Assembly (NCBI GenBank): GCA_031771865.1
Contig: JASISA010000009.1
Span: 2,095,066-2,159,065 of the forward strand
Origin: Nothophaeocryptopus gaeumannii
Lineage: Eukaryota; Ascomycota; Dothideomycetes; Mycosphaerellales; Mycosphaerellaceae
Direction of reading: 5' to 3'
DNA: 64,000 nucleotides
Shown here: positions 1 through 10,618 of the stretch, piece by piece
Position numbering within the stretch: position 1 is the first letter of the stretch
Layout of the letters: every line of letters starts with the position of its first letter
The notes under the pieces: generated by a model
Database searches by the model: none
Told to the model about the DNA's origin: nothing
What the model saw: the letters and a program-made list of their open reading frames with translations, nothing else
Made by a program: the position numbers and the translations under genes

Positions 1-1523
1 GGAGCTCATGTCGATTCCGGGCTCTGAAGCTCGTATATTGTATGGCACAGGTCCGCTGCTGGTAATCCGTGTTGCTACTGCAGGTCTCATGTCAAAGACT
101 GGCTATATATCTTGAGGCATCGGCGCTGCCTTGTGTAGTCGCGCAATGGTAGCTGAATGCGGGCGAAGATTGCCTGGCTGTGCCTCGTTGGCAAGCTGGG
201 CAGGAAGGATTCGATATGAGGCACGTGCAGACTAGAGACTTGCTTTGCTCAAGAACAAATTTCGGATAGCTTTCCATTTTCCATGCTATGGAGTTCGGAT
301 GAGGCCGATCATTTGGAACGACGACCGGGCTGCTGGTGCATCACCAAAGATCCGGGCTTTGCCTCATCTGGAAGGCTCGTTTCAGACTACGCCCAACTTC
401 GTCTCCTGTACCACCATCTCCAGACAATCGTGATTCTCTTGGAGATCTCCCAATATCACTATACGACCTGACGAAGATAATGCCGAGCGCTATCTGAAGT
501 CATGAAACCCAGCTGCGATACATATCCTTCGATACAGCCAACCCTTGGCGACACCTACACAGTCCCCGTGCAACAAGATTGTTCCTCTTCTGTCGCAACG
601 TCTATACACATACAACTTTGAGCGAGAACATCCCTAGATGATACTACAAGCGAAGACCGAAGTAGATATTCGTCCGACGATACCGAGGTATCCTAGATCA
701 GGACTCAAGTTTTGTTCGTCGGACCAACTCTGGCCTTTGGGTTCAAGAGGCAGCCATGGCCAGACCATCTCTAAACGTGACCTCACAGTCCGCATTTCGA
801 CTGTCAGTCGACATGCAATTTCTAGAAGCGGCAAAGCAGGTGTGGACTCTCGCATGTGGCCAGTGGTCACATGGGTCAACCGCCAAGATACAGTAACGGC
901 GAACTTTCGCAAATTTGACTCAATACTCTTCGAACTTCGTTAGGGATCGGATATTGCAAGCCGCAAAATGCTTGTCAGTTAGGCCTCGAGACTTTCCGCA
1001 TTTTCCTTGCGATCCACGTACCTCGAATCGTCCCTGTAGAAAAGTACCCTCCGTTACATGCCTCCGTAGTATCGCTAACGTCTCGTAAAGCCCGAATACC
1101 AACTCTAAGTCCTTAAATACGCTAGACGAGTCGTTTTCACGCCCTCTATTGCGGCCCTTGTTACACGAGGAATATAGGTACTCTTTGAAATCGCGAAAGG
1201 TTGACTACTCCTGACTGACAGGCTTTATGCGGCTCACAGCAGATGGTCCAGCTCTGCTTTGCAAATTCCAGTTAAAGTCTGAAGAGATATTGACACGTTC
1301 AAAAGCGCGAAAGTACCATGCCGGCCTCACGCGTAAAGTGTCAACTACTGTAGTTGACTCATGTGAAGACTGCCGGATGTGGCAGCACGTGGGATGCGGC
1401 CATACACAAGGTAGGCAACAAAATCTTTCAAGGCAGGAGCCAGGACCATACACTCCTTCCGTTTCGACCTCGTCCGCACATGTCATTATCTTCTCCGGCT
1501 GGACGTCTTCTTTCATTCTCACC
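1..1523. other. Gene-poor leader region
   Basis: No convincing gene. All open frames are short, lie on both strands and show no family motif. The last few hundred bases are presumably the promoter and leader of the cutinase gene that follows. Confidence 0.5.
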
Positions 1524-2344
1524 ATGCACTTCACTATGACCCTATGGATGCTGGCAGCCGTCCTCACAACCGGGTCGCCGATCTCGCGTCACCAGCTAGG
1601 CTCATCAACATCCAACGAACTCGAAGATGGCGACTGTCGAGCCGTCACATTCATCTTCGCTCGTGGGTCCATGGAGACAGGAAACATGGTGCGTACTCTT
1701 CTCGCTCAACCTCCACGAAACACCTGCATCCCCCAACAGGCCCCTCACGCAACTCTAAAACCGGAACTAATGAATGGAACGTAGGGCTCAACCGTCGGCC
1801 CTCCTAACCTGCAGCGCTCTTAAAGGAGTATACGGCGACGGCGCCGTAGCCTGTCAAGGCGTCGGAGGTCCTTACACCGCTTCCCTAGGAGGAAATGCTC
1901 TCCCCAGTGGGACTTCAAGCGCCGCTTTACAGGAGGCGAATAAGATGTTCCATATGGCGAATACGCAGTGTCCGGATACGAAGATCGTTGCTGCTGGGTA
2001 TAGGTACTTACATCCCTCTCTCTGCCTGCTAATCCATCACATTCGACTTTTTCTTGATTGACTGACATCATCACAGTCAAGGCGCAGCACTCATAGCTGG
2101 ATCTGTGAGCAAGCTAGACACTGCCGTCAAGTCACAAGTCAAGGGTGTCGTACTGTACGGCTACACGAAGAATCTCCAGAACGGTGGGTCGATCCCAGAG
2201 TATCCAAAGGATCAGACGAGGGTTTATTGCAACGCCGATGATTTCGTTTGTTGGGGATCGTTGATCGTTACGGCGGGACATCTGAGGTACACTGAGGACG
2301 TGGATCAGGCTGCTGCGTTCTTGCAGAGCATGGTCGGGGGTTAG
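1524..2344 (+). pseudogene. Cutinase, apparently frameshifted
   Basis: Secreted serine esterase of the cutinase family (CE5), which hydrolyses cutin or related polyesters outside the cell. The ATG at 1524 opens a hydrophobic signal peptide, followed by DCRAVTFIFARGS, the strand and oxyanion-hole region. Exons read as 1524-1688, 1785-2003 and 2077-2344. Intron 2 (2004-2076) splits the nucleophile serine codon and restores GYSQG. The Asp of the NADDFVC motif and the His of GHLRY complete the triad, and GYTKNLQN and CQGVGGPYTASL are typical. Oddity: after the intron 1 acceptor at 1784 the frame reads GSTVGPP and then hits a stop. The conserved CSALKGVYGDG segment lies in the +1 frame, so one extra base near 1805 (AA instead of A) breaks the gene. 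I found no alternative splice that repairs it. Family call is strong; whether the lesion is real or an assembly error is open. Confidence 0.8.
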
Positions 2345-2577
2345 AACGCGAGATGTTTCTCACTGGGTTGGAGTAATTCGTTGGGTGGGTGAGGAGCTGG
2401 GAAGTTTTCATTTCTCTACGTACTGATTTCGAGTCTTTCTTCGAACGCCAGAGCTGTCTGCGTGCCTTTCGATTTGTCAATACAATGAAGCTCCCGAACG
2501 GGGTCCCGCCATCACACACTTTCGGAGACCTTTTCCTTGACTGAGCCCTGCCGTTCTACTCGGAACGCATTGATGTC
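2345..2577. other. Convergent intergenic gap
   Basis: Short gap between the convergent cutinase and reductase genes. Nothing recognisable beyond 3' untranslated sequence. Confidence 0.4.
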
Positions 2578-3684
2578 TTAGACTTGACCCTCCAAGTTCT
2601 CCGCTACACTCTGTTCGATCGGCTTGTAGCCATCCTGACCATACCACTTCTTCAACAACTTCGCACCAAGCTCGTTTGGCACCTTGCTGAGATCGCGGCT
2701 CTCGTTCGCTGGTGGTGTTGGGAGGTTCTTGGCGTCCGGCCGAATTTTCTTGAGGATCTCGATAATCTTCGTCCAATTGAAGGCGACGTTGAAGGCGAAG
2801 ATACGCTCGTTCTTGATGGACGGGTCTAGAGCTGCTGCGATGACGTGGAGACGAGCGTCATCAACGACATCGATCATGTACTCTGTCTAACTGTCAGTGA
2901 TCCACGCTCTCATGACCGCACCCTGATTTGAACACTTACGAGGGACGGCGCTAGGCACGGTGCCTTTGAAGACGGTTGGGACGCCATTGCCGGTGGCACC
3001 TACCTGACCTCCTGGGAGAACCGTCCCCATGTTGTAGTTCGGGAGCACGGCGTTGGCCACGAATCCCGGCTTCTGTTCCTTGACAAACTTCCAGAGAGCC
3101 TTCTCGCCTTCAGTCTTTGAGGCAGCATATATGGGGAAGGCGCGATCTTCCGTGTAGGGTGGTGGTGCATACGCAATATCGAGCGCTTCCTGATCCCAGT
3201 CATCGACTGTGACAGTGAATTCCTTGTTCTGCTTTGGAAGTAGGGCTGCGGTCGAGGAAGATGTGAGAACGAAGCGCTTCACGGATGGCTCCTTGGCAGC
3301 AGACTTGAGGATGGACAGCACGCCGGCCACAGTCGGCTTGATCACTTTGTCTGGATCGTTGCCGAATGTGGTGTCTGAAGCAACGTGAATTACTGCATCG
3401 ACGCCCTTCATGGCCTGATCGAAAGTGCCCTCATGCTGGAAGTCGGCGACGATGGCGATGGTGTAGTTGGAGTGGTTCTTGAAGATCTTCTTGGTGTTCT
3501 CGGCCTTCTCCTGCGTGCGTGCGGTGCCTCGAACTTTGTAGCCGGCCTCCAATGCCTCGTTCACGACATGGCTGCCGATGTATCCGGAGGCGCCAGTGAC
3601 CAAGATGAGGGAGTCCTTAGGCAATGCCAGATCCTCAGACTTGTGATCCAGGAGCTTGGACGCGACGTTCTTGACGGTCTGCAT
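2578..3684 (-). CDS. Extended SDR reductase (GRE2/dihydroflavonol-reductase type)
   Basis: NAD(P)-dependent reductase of the extended short-chain dehydrogenase class, the group containing yeast Gre2 methylglyoxal reductase and fungal carbonyl reductases; probably cytosolic. Exon 1 is 3684-2940 and exon 2 is 2882-2578, with an intron at 2939-2883 (donor GTAAGT, acceptor ACAG). Spliced length is 349 residues, usual for the family. The Rossmann motif TGASGYIG starts at residue 30; the active-site pair YAASK is at 186-190, preceded by the LTSSS strand. Exon 2 opens with QYMIDVVDDARLHV, the conserved C-terminal part, which confirms the splice. The substrate cannot be told from the sequence. It converges with the cutinase gene. 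Confidence 0.9.
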
Positions 3685-4417
3685 GTTGGGTGATGTTCGA
3701 CGTTGGGCCTTGTGTCTCTCTTTGGCTGTGCTTTGCTTTTGAGGTCAGGAAGGTGTCGTGGGTTGGTCAGCGAGTTGCATGGAAGTTGTAAGTGAAGATG
3801 AAGCGGTGGAACATGAATGTGTTGCAGGGACAAAGCAAACAGGGACTGCCTCGCCAAGCTTGTTATTGGAGAAGGAACGACCTCATCGCCATCAAATGCG
3901 GCAGTGACCTACCATCCATCGCCGGCGCCATCAAAGGATCTCTATTGGGCGGAATACGCGTCTAGCGCGATGGACATGTGTGATGATGTGATGCAAAAAG
4001 TGAATTGGAGGCGACAGAAATTCCGCAGTTGGTAAGAGTTTTGCCGCAAATGATCCTTCTGGCCTGAGGCATAAAATCCAATCGCAAAACCCTGCACCGT
4101 TCGGCTGCTTCCCTGGCTCTGCCAACTTCAACCTCACCTCTTGATTTGTAAGGCATCATCACGCCTTCTGCCTTCCGAGGTGATCTTATCATCGACAAAA
4201 TATCAGGCCAGATTATAAGAAGTACAGTAAGGAGATCAGACGAGCGTTGACTCTTTTCTATTCCATCACGGCTTTCCTCGGCATTTGCATTCAATAAACT
4301 TTCTAGCTCCTCATCAGGCACTCTGTCATGCAATAGTACTCCCTGAAACCCATCTCCATACAGCAGAAACAGACCGAAAGCACACAGTCCCCATCAGCCT
4401 TCAATATATCTCTCGAC
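3685..4417. other. Divergent promoter region
   Basis: About 0.7 kb between the divergent SDR and Old Yellow Enzyme genes. No coding sequence is recognised apart from the unresolved first exon of the latter. Confidence 0.4.
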
Positions 4418-4471
4418 AAACTCTTCAAACCTCTCAAGCTGGGACATGCCCAACTATCCCACCGCCTCGTC

Positions 4472-5572
4472 ATGGCCCCTCTTACACGCTTCCGCGCTGA
4501 CGAACACCACAATCCCAATCCTCACGCAAAGACATACTACGAACAACGCGCCTCCACCTCCGGAACAATGATCATCACCGAAGCAACCTTCATCTCTCCC
4601 CGTGCGGGCGGGTACAAGAGAATCCCTGGTATCTGGAGCGAATCCCCACTCGCCGGGTGGCGGGACATCGTAGATGGTGTGCATTCCAAGGGAGGTGTGA
4701 TTTATCTGCAACTCTGGGCGCTTGGTAGAGTTGCGCAGGCCGCTGTGTTGGAAGGCGAGGAAGGTGGGCCGTATCAGGTTAAAGCGCCTAGTGCGATAGC
4801 TGTGGATGCAGCGCAGACGAATCAAGGGGCGACTAGTAAACCTGTCGAGTTGAGTGAAGATGAAATTCAAATTTTGATCGAGGATTATGCGAATGCGGCG
4901 AAGAATGCTATTGCGGCGGGGTTCGATGGGGTCGAGATCCATGGTGCTAATGGGTATCTCATTGATCAATTCTGGCAGGATGTGTCGAATCAGAGGTCGG
5001 ATGCGTGGGGTGAGAGTGTAGAGAAGAGAGCGAGATTTGGATTGGAGGTGACGAAGGCTGTTATTGCTGCTGTTGGTGGAGATAGTAAGAAGGTGGGTAT
5101 GCGGTTGTCGCCTTGGGGTGCGTTTCAAGGTATGGGCATGAAGGACCCGGTGCCTCAGTTTCTTCATGTTATCCAGGAATTGAAGAAGCTCGACCTGGCA
5201 TACCTTCATTTGATTGAGAGCCGGAAGTCTGGAAGTGCGGCAGATGGAGTATACCACGACAAGGGTACTGAAGAGCTGAAGAAGTTCGTGGAAGCTTGGG
5301 GTCCAGAAGATCCGATCATCCTCGCCGGTGGCTTCACGCCCGAGAAGGCAGCATGGGCGGTGAATGAGGTGGCGACTGGCGATAATGTCGCCATCGGATT
5401 TGGCAGATACTTCATCTCCACGCCGGATTTGCCATACCGACTGAAGCATGGAATTCCACTGAACAAGTGGGATCGACCGACCTTCTATGCACCCGGACCG
5501 GAAGGATATACGGACTATGAGTTTAGCAAAGAGTGGATGGCCGAACAGGGGCAACATGAGAGCAGGCTGTAA
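4472..5572 (+). CDS. Old Yellow Enzyme family flavin oxidoreductase
   Basis: FMN-dependent NADPH ene-reductase of the Old Yellow Enzyme family, acting on activated C=C bonds such as those of enones. The TIM-barrel motifs are present: MAPLTRFRA at the start, GTMIITEATFISPRAGG, HGANGYLIDQFWQD with the His/Asn substrate-binding pair, GMRLSPWG, LHLIESR, and FGRYFISTPDLPYRL near the C-terminus. The ORF from the ATG at 4472 gives 366 residues, but the family's first strand is encoded just upstream in the same frame: 4418-4471 reads KLFKPLKLGHAQLSHRLV. That frame stays open back to about 4337 without an ATG. The true start therefore lies in a further spliced 5' exon that I could not place, or it uses a non-AUG codon. 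It ends 53 bp before the convergent gene. Confidence 0.9.
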   Translation: MAPLTRFRADEHHNPNPHAKTYYEQRASTSGTMIITEATFISPRAGGYKRIPGIWSESPLAGWRDIVDGVHSKGGVIYLQLWALGRVAQAAVLEGEEGGPYQVKAPSAIAVDAAQTNQGATSKPVELSEDEIQILIEDYANAAKNAIAAGFDGVEIHGANGYLIDQFWQDVSNQRSDAWGESVEKRARFGLEVTKAVIAAVGGDSKKVGMRLSPWGAFQGMGMKDPVPQFLHVIQELKKLDLAYLHLIESRKSGSAADGVYHDKGTEELKKFVEAWGPEDPIILAGGFTPEKAAWAVNEVATGDNVAIGFGRYFISTPDLPYRLKHGIPLNKWDRPTFYAPGPEGYTDYEFSKEWMAEQGQHESRL

Positions 5573-5625
5573 ATGTTACAATAGTCCATGGTAGAACATA
5601 GACCCTCATAAGCAAACTCTACATA

Positions 5626-7314
5626 TCAGCCAGTTGCATAATCCACAGCTTGCACTCTTTGCCAGCCTAACAATGCCTCTTCCTCGCCATCATATGCTCC
5701 ATCTTCGTCGTTCGCTCCGCCGGAAAGCACCAAGCACAGATATCCGATCCAGATGACTGCCAGTGCTACACCCATACACCCAGGTACAACTGCATTATTC
5801 CTAAGTGCCGTAATCAGACTCAGAACAATCGTCCCTAGGAATGCTATATTGATCCCCACGGCGAATATCCACGATAGCCAGGCATGCCAAGGGAGATTCC
5901 TCACTTCCCGTAGCAAATTCTTCACCTTTCGTAACAACTCCTGCCGACGCTCCAGCTTCCTGATCCGCTCGTCTTCTTTCCGAAAGGCTTTGAGATGATT
6001 GTGAGTCTCCTCACACGACTCACAGTCGATGCCTTGAGGGTTCTGAGGTCCGAGCAGGCGCTTGACCCAAGTCTTTGAGGACGTGTGGCGATGAGGGCTT
6101 ACGCCTGGATGATGAGGAGTAGCGAATTTCGGTATTTGACACCCGCTATCTCTGTCCAAGGTTCTGTACTCGCCCGGAAAACTCGTGGCTGATGATTTGG
6201 GGCTCGTGCCGGACGACAACAAGGCCAGCGACAGCTTGCGAGAGAAGTCGGGGAGGGAGAGGTCCGAAGTTTGGATGAATTGCTCTTCTTCGCTGGAATC
6301 TTCGTCGTCTTCTTCGTTGATGCTCTCGTTCCTTCCCGCGGTGGATTCTAGTCCGAACTTGAACGTACTGATTGTCGATGCAGAGCCTTTATTCGACTTC
6401 GAAAAGCGTGCGCTCGAAGGACGGCGAACGCCATAACTTGAGAAAGTCGAGACCTTGGTATCGTTCCGCCTGAGCCTAGGGGCTACCTGGCAGTCGAAGC
6501 ATTCTTCACACTCGCCAGTTTGTATTACTCGTCTCAGGCTCTCGGTATGCACGCGGGACGAGCTGTGCCAAAGTCGACTCCTGCGATCGATCCTGGCCAC
6601 AGATTGGCGAGGAGGGATATTCGTGACATCCGAGACAGCAGTGGAGAACTGTCTGAATATGGACGGCTGACGACAATTCGTATCGTCGCGAGTTGGGACT
6701 GCGACGAGGGTAATGTTGCTGTTGTGGAAGCGACGATGCACGCGAGGGCGTTGCTCATTGGAGCGGCGAGATAGAGGTGCATCGTTGGAAGAGAGCCTGT
6801 GGGACTTTAAAGGGTCGATTGGACGAGTACCGAAGCTTCTCCTCTGTCCGTGGTTCGTGTTCCTCGTCGATGTCCTTGACGCACTTGAACGTTGCACAGG
6901 CAAAGCACTTGGACCGGCGCTAGAAAGTATGGAGAAGCGTTCCAAACTAGATTCACCGTCGGTAGAGGGGTCCGCCTTCGATACAGGCTGTGTCCATGAA
7001 GACTTGAGACTCGGGGGGTGTAGACTCTTCAATTTCACGGGCGTGAGTGGCCGTAATGGAGCAAAATTCTGGAGTTTTGCTCGCTTAGCTTCTGTAACAT
7101 CCTTCTTGGAGAAGTACTGCTTGTTTAACATCTCAGAGTGGCATCTCTTGTCTTCACTGAGTAGTTCGTCAGTTCGCAAGTCCTGCTTCTTGCTCGTGGG
7201 CGAAGGACTTCGGTGGGCGGGCGAGGTATTGCCGTCATCGTTGGACAGGGGTCCAGTGCATGATGGCTGAGACCATCCAAGCCATCTGTGGAAACTGACA
7301 TGTTCGCCATACAT
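5626..7314 (-). CDS. Ser-rich protein with C-terminal membrane hairpin
   Basis: Family not recognised. I chose the ATG at 7314 (562 residues); the frame is open further upstream but offers only non-ATG starts. The first ~400 residues are low in hydrophobic residues and rich in Ser, Arg and Thr, probably disordered, with an acidic patch (NEEDDEDSSEEE). A charged helix (KEDERIRKLERRQELLRKV) then precedes two hydrophobic segments, SWIFAVGINIAFLGTIVLSL and GVALAVIWIGYLCLVLSGG, and a short acidic tail. This is the layout of a tail-anchored or hairpin membrane protein with a long cytosolic N-terminus. One uninterrupted exon; the length and the membrane pair make it very likely a real gene. Confidence 0.7.
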   Translation of the reverse strand: MYGEHVSFHRWLGWSQPSCTGPLSNDDGNTSPAHRSPSPTSKKQDLRTDELLSEDKRCHSEMLNKQYFSKKDVTEAKRAKLQNFAPLRPLTPVKLKSLHPPSLKSSWTQPVSKADPSTDGESSLERFSILSSAGPSALPVQRSSASRTSTRNTNHGQRRSFGTRPIDPLKSHRLSSNDAPLSRRSNEQRPRVHRRFHNSNITLVAVPTRDDTNCRQPSIFRQFSTAVSDVTNIPPRQSVARIDRRSRLWHSSSRVHTESLRRVIQTGECEECFDCQVAPRLRRNDTKVSTFSSYGVRRPSSARFSKSNKGSASTISTFKFGLESTAGRNESINEEDDEDSSEEEQFIQTSDLSLPDFSRKLSLALLSSGTSPKSSATSFPGEYRTLDRDSGCQIPKFATPHHPGVSPHRHTSSKTWVKRLLGPQNPQGIDCESCEETHNHLKAFRKEDERIRKLERRQELLRKVKNLLREVRNLPWHAWLSWIFAVGINIAFLGTIVLSLITALRNNAVVPGCMGVALAVIWIGYLCLVLSGGANDEDGAYDGEEEALLGWQRVQAVDYATG

Positions 7315-7809
7315 GTTTGCATTCGATCTGCTTCGTACCCGAGACGTCAGCAGCGTATCTTGTGCACAGCAAACTACGTGAGGTCTGTATACATGAGTTC
7401 GTCTTGCCAAGTATGACGCCAATGAGGAAGAATCTGTTCTCGAGCATCCTACTAGAGTTTGTTATTGCATGGCTCGCTGTTGGAATTGCGAACTATCTGA
7501 CTGGCTGTAGTTTGCTGGTCAGTACGAAGATAAAGTTACCACAAATTGCTCATGAAAGAAAGCCGAGATATGTTTGCTTGAGACCATGCCAGGGTCGGCA
7601 TGGCGGTTTGAGGTGGCAAAGCCCTTCTCCCCGCAAGCTGGAGTGTTGATCGTAGAAACTGTATCTTCATCCCGTGTAGTTTTACGACATGAGATCTAAG
7701 CACATTGTCAGGATGTGGTAATGGTACTCAATTAGCGTAGCTCGTTCTTGCTTACCAGCTGCTTTAGCTATACACTCCACCTTGATGCACTTCGGACCCA
7801 AGTTCCTCT
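7315..7809. other. Intergenic region
   Basis: About 0.5 kb with only short overlapping frames on both strands. No motif or repeat is seen; it serves as upstream region of the minus-strand membrane protein at 5626-7314. Confidence 0.4.
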
Positions 7810-8271
7810 CTACACTTGCTCAGCGGCATCGCTGACTAGCTCCGCCACACACACGGCCGCTGGCTGCCAGACGAAGAGAATGCCAGCACACACTAAGGGG
7901 ACCGCAACCAGGACAAGCGCCAGTGTCGGAAGGAGCAAATCGAAAACGGTCGCAAAGATAGCTACGATCTTCCCGATAAACGCCACAAAAGTCGCGAGTA
8001 GTGGTGCGTTCTGTCGGAGACTTGGAAATGGTGATAATTGTGGCGCTTCGGCTTCCGTCCATGCTACATAGCAAAATGCGATGGCAAAGGCAAAGCCGAC
8101 AGTGCCAGCCAGTAGACGGAGCTTCATGTAGCTATAAGTGAGTCGTCTCGGCCAGGCATGGTATGCTGCTTCGAGGTCGGTATTCAAGACGGTCGGATTG
8201 GGAGTCATTGCTGAGTGGTCGCCTTTGGTGCTGATCTCTGGGCTTGTACCGTAGATGTAACTGCTTGCCAT
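7810..8271 (-). CDS. Small multi-helix membrane protein, unknown family
   Basis: Not recognised. From the ATG at 8271 (MASSYIYG) it encodes about 153 residues; an upstream in-frame ATG at 8346 would add 25. A polar N-terminus is followed by three hydrophobic stretches, LRLLAGTVGFAFAIAFCYVAW, APLLATFVAFIGKIVAIFATVF and LLLPTLALVLVAVPLVCAGIL, so it is probably an integral membrane protein with three helices. It lies divergently from ARG1. No intron is needed. Confidence 0.55.
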   Translation of the reverse strand: MASSYIYGTSPEISTKGDHSAMTPNPTVLNTDLEAAYHAWPRRLTYSYMKLRLLAGTVGFAFAIAFCYVAWTEAEAPQLSPFPSLRQNAPLLATFVAFIGKIVAIFATVFDLLLPTLALVLVAVPLVCAGILFVWQPAAVCVAELVSDAAEQV

Positions 8272-8856
8272 GTTCTCGTCTTGATTATCTTGGTATATTT
8301 TGAGGTGAAATAGGGATGAGCTGCGAGCAGAAAGCGAAGGTCTCATACCTGCCTTGCGGGAACCTTATGTTGAGGACTGTAGTGGCTGTCCTCGTAGCCA
8401 AAATGGAGCATCTATGCCCCTGCTACTAGGTGCTGACAACTGTGCAGCTACTGCAAACGCGGTTGGTACTGCAGGGCTCCGAATGCGATACTGGCGTTGG
8501 CATGTGGGAGACGAATTGGACGTCATGGTGAATGCGAGGACATGTTGTTGTCCTTGCAACGGGGCGTGAAGTTGGAAGCCATCACAGTCCTTCGAGACCG
8601 CTCGAGCCCCAGTCGTTCATCCAATCAGCACTCCTGGTCCCTCACTTCCATGGTCTAAGCTCGGCGCCAAGCCTCTGATAAGATAAGGCATTGTGACAAT
8701 GTGACTCTGAAAAGTTCAAGGGAGCTGCATGAAACAAATTTGCTTCCAATCAAGGCAATGGGACTCCGCACAGCATAGAAAAGCTTGCAAAAACCTCGTA
8801 CTATATCTTCAACCTTCAACTGAATCTTCTGTCTTGAGTTCGAGCACACAGCGAAG
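8272..8856. other. Divergent promoter region upstream of ARG1
   Basis: About 0.6 kb shared by the membrane protein and argininosuccinate synthase genes. No gene seen. I did not find a clear Gcn4-type TGACTCA site by eye. Confidence 0.4.
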
Positions 8857-10244
8857 ATGGGCAAAGGAAAGGTCTGCCTCGCCTACTCTGGCGGTCTGGA
8901 TACCAGCTGTATCTTGAAATACCTTATGGTGAGTTCGATCGAGCATTGGAGGCTGCGGAGAAGCACACTGGCCGTCTGAGACATTGACTAACATATCTCA
9001 CAGGAAGAGGGCTACGAGGTGATCTGCTTCATGGCCGATGTTGGCCAAGAGGAGGACTTTGAAGCTGCTAAGGAGAAGGCCCTCAAGATCGGTGCTACCA
9101 AATGCTACATTGAGGATCTTCGCCGGGAGGTACGACGACAACATTTCGCTAGACTGAATGCTTAGTACTGATTTGCTTCTCTTAGTTCGTCGAGGAGCTC
9201 TGCTACCCAGCCATTGCCTGCAACGCCATCTACGAGAACGTCTACCTCCTGGGTACCTCCCTCGCTCGTCCCGTCATCGCTCGTGCACAAGTCGCAGTCG
9301 CCCAAAAGGAAGGCTGCTTTGCCGTCTCTCACGGCTGCACTGGCAAAGGCAACGATCAAGTTCGATTCGAGCTCGCATTCTATGCTCTCCAGCCCACCAT
9401 CAAGGTCATCGCCCCATGGCGTGATCCAGTCTTCTACGAGAAGTTCAAGGGCCGCCAGGATCTCCTTGACTACGCCGCTGAGAAAGGCATTCCAGTAACC
9501 AGCACAAAGAGCAAGCCATGGAGCATGGACGAGAACTTGGCACACTGCAGCTACGAGGCTGGCATCTTGGAGGACCCAAATACCACACCACCCGAGGACA
9601 TGTGGAAGCTCACTGCCGATCCTCTGAAGGCTCCTGATACCCCAGAAGACTTCACGATCACCTTTACTAAAGGTCTGCCAGTGAAGCTTGAGTACGAGAA
9701 CGGTAAGAAGAGCGTCACCGACCCAGTCGAGCTTTTCCTCACTGCCAATGCTCTCGCTCGCAAGCACGGTGTTGGCCGTATCGACATTGTCGAGAACCGA
9801 TTCATCGGATTGAAGTCACGAGGCTGCTACGAGACTCCGGGTCTCACCATGCTCCGTGCCGCACACGTCGATCTCGAGGGTCTGGTCATGGATCGCGAGG
9901 TTCGTGCTCTCCGGGACCAGTTCGTCACCTTCAACTACGCCAAGCTGCTCTACAACGGCCTCTACTTCTCTCCAGAGCGCGAGTATCTTGAGGACAGCAT
10001 CTCTGTCTCTCAGAAGCACGTCAACGGAAGCGTCCGATGCCGAGCCTTCAAAGGCATGTTCAGTGTGCTCGGTCGGTGGTCTGATACTGAGAAGTTGTAC
10101 GATGCCAGCGAGAGCAGCATGGACGAGATTGGAGATTTCGCACCAAGCGACACTACTGGCTTCATCAGCGTGAATGCCATTCGGTTGAAGAAGTATGGAA
10201 AGGCGAAAGAGGAGGCCGGTGAGAGCCTGGTCAAGAAGATCTAA
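8857..10244 (+). CDS. ARG1: Argininosuccinate synthase
   Basis: Joins citrulline and aspartate with ATP to form argininosuccinate, the penultimate step of arginine synthesis; cytosolic in fungi. Exons are 8857-8928, 9004-9129 and 9186-10244, with introns of 75 and 56 bp (GTGAGT and GTACGA donors). The product is 418 residues, normal for the enzyme. The ATP-pyrophosphatase loop AYSGGLDTS lies at the N-terminus across residues 9-17; SHGCTGKGNDQVRFE at about 114-128 binds aspartate and citrulline; IDIVENRFIGLKSRG and the C-terminal RWSDTEKLYDASESS region are conserved. No lesion is present, in contrast to the accessory genes nearby. Confidence 0.97.
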
Positions 10245-10618
10245 ATCACTGCAAATCAGCAGAGCGGTCTTTTGTCATTTTACGTTGAGCTAGGAGTCCG
10301 GCGTCTTGCAGCATCATCACTGTAGAGGCTACGGCTACTAGATGAGCTACCAACGAAAAGCATGTTTTTGATAGAAAGAAGTGAACAGAACATCGAAGGC
10401 GTCGAAGGGACGAATCTCGGGAAGTCGGGAAGTATCGGCTGAGAATGCCGAAGAGAGACCCTTCACACCTTGAAAGATGATGACCATTGCTTCCTAGCGC
10501 CACAGATCGCGTCTTCCTCTTTCACATTTTCTTATCCATACCACGCTGTTCATCTTCTACGTATGCCACCGTACTCTACCGACTGTCTGATCCTTGTAGG
10601 CTTCCGAATACTACGACA
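10245..10618. other. Intergenic region between ARG1 and CYC3
   Basis: About 0.37 kb; no gene recognised. It holds the 3' end of ARG1 and the promoter of the tandem downstream gene. Confidence 0.4.

Noticed and set aside
7422..7422. Upstream start for the Ser-rich membrane protein
   Set aside because: The codon there is TTG; the first ATG in frame is at 7314.
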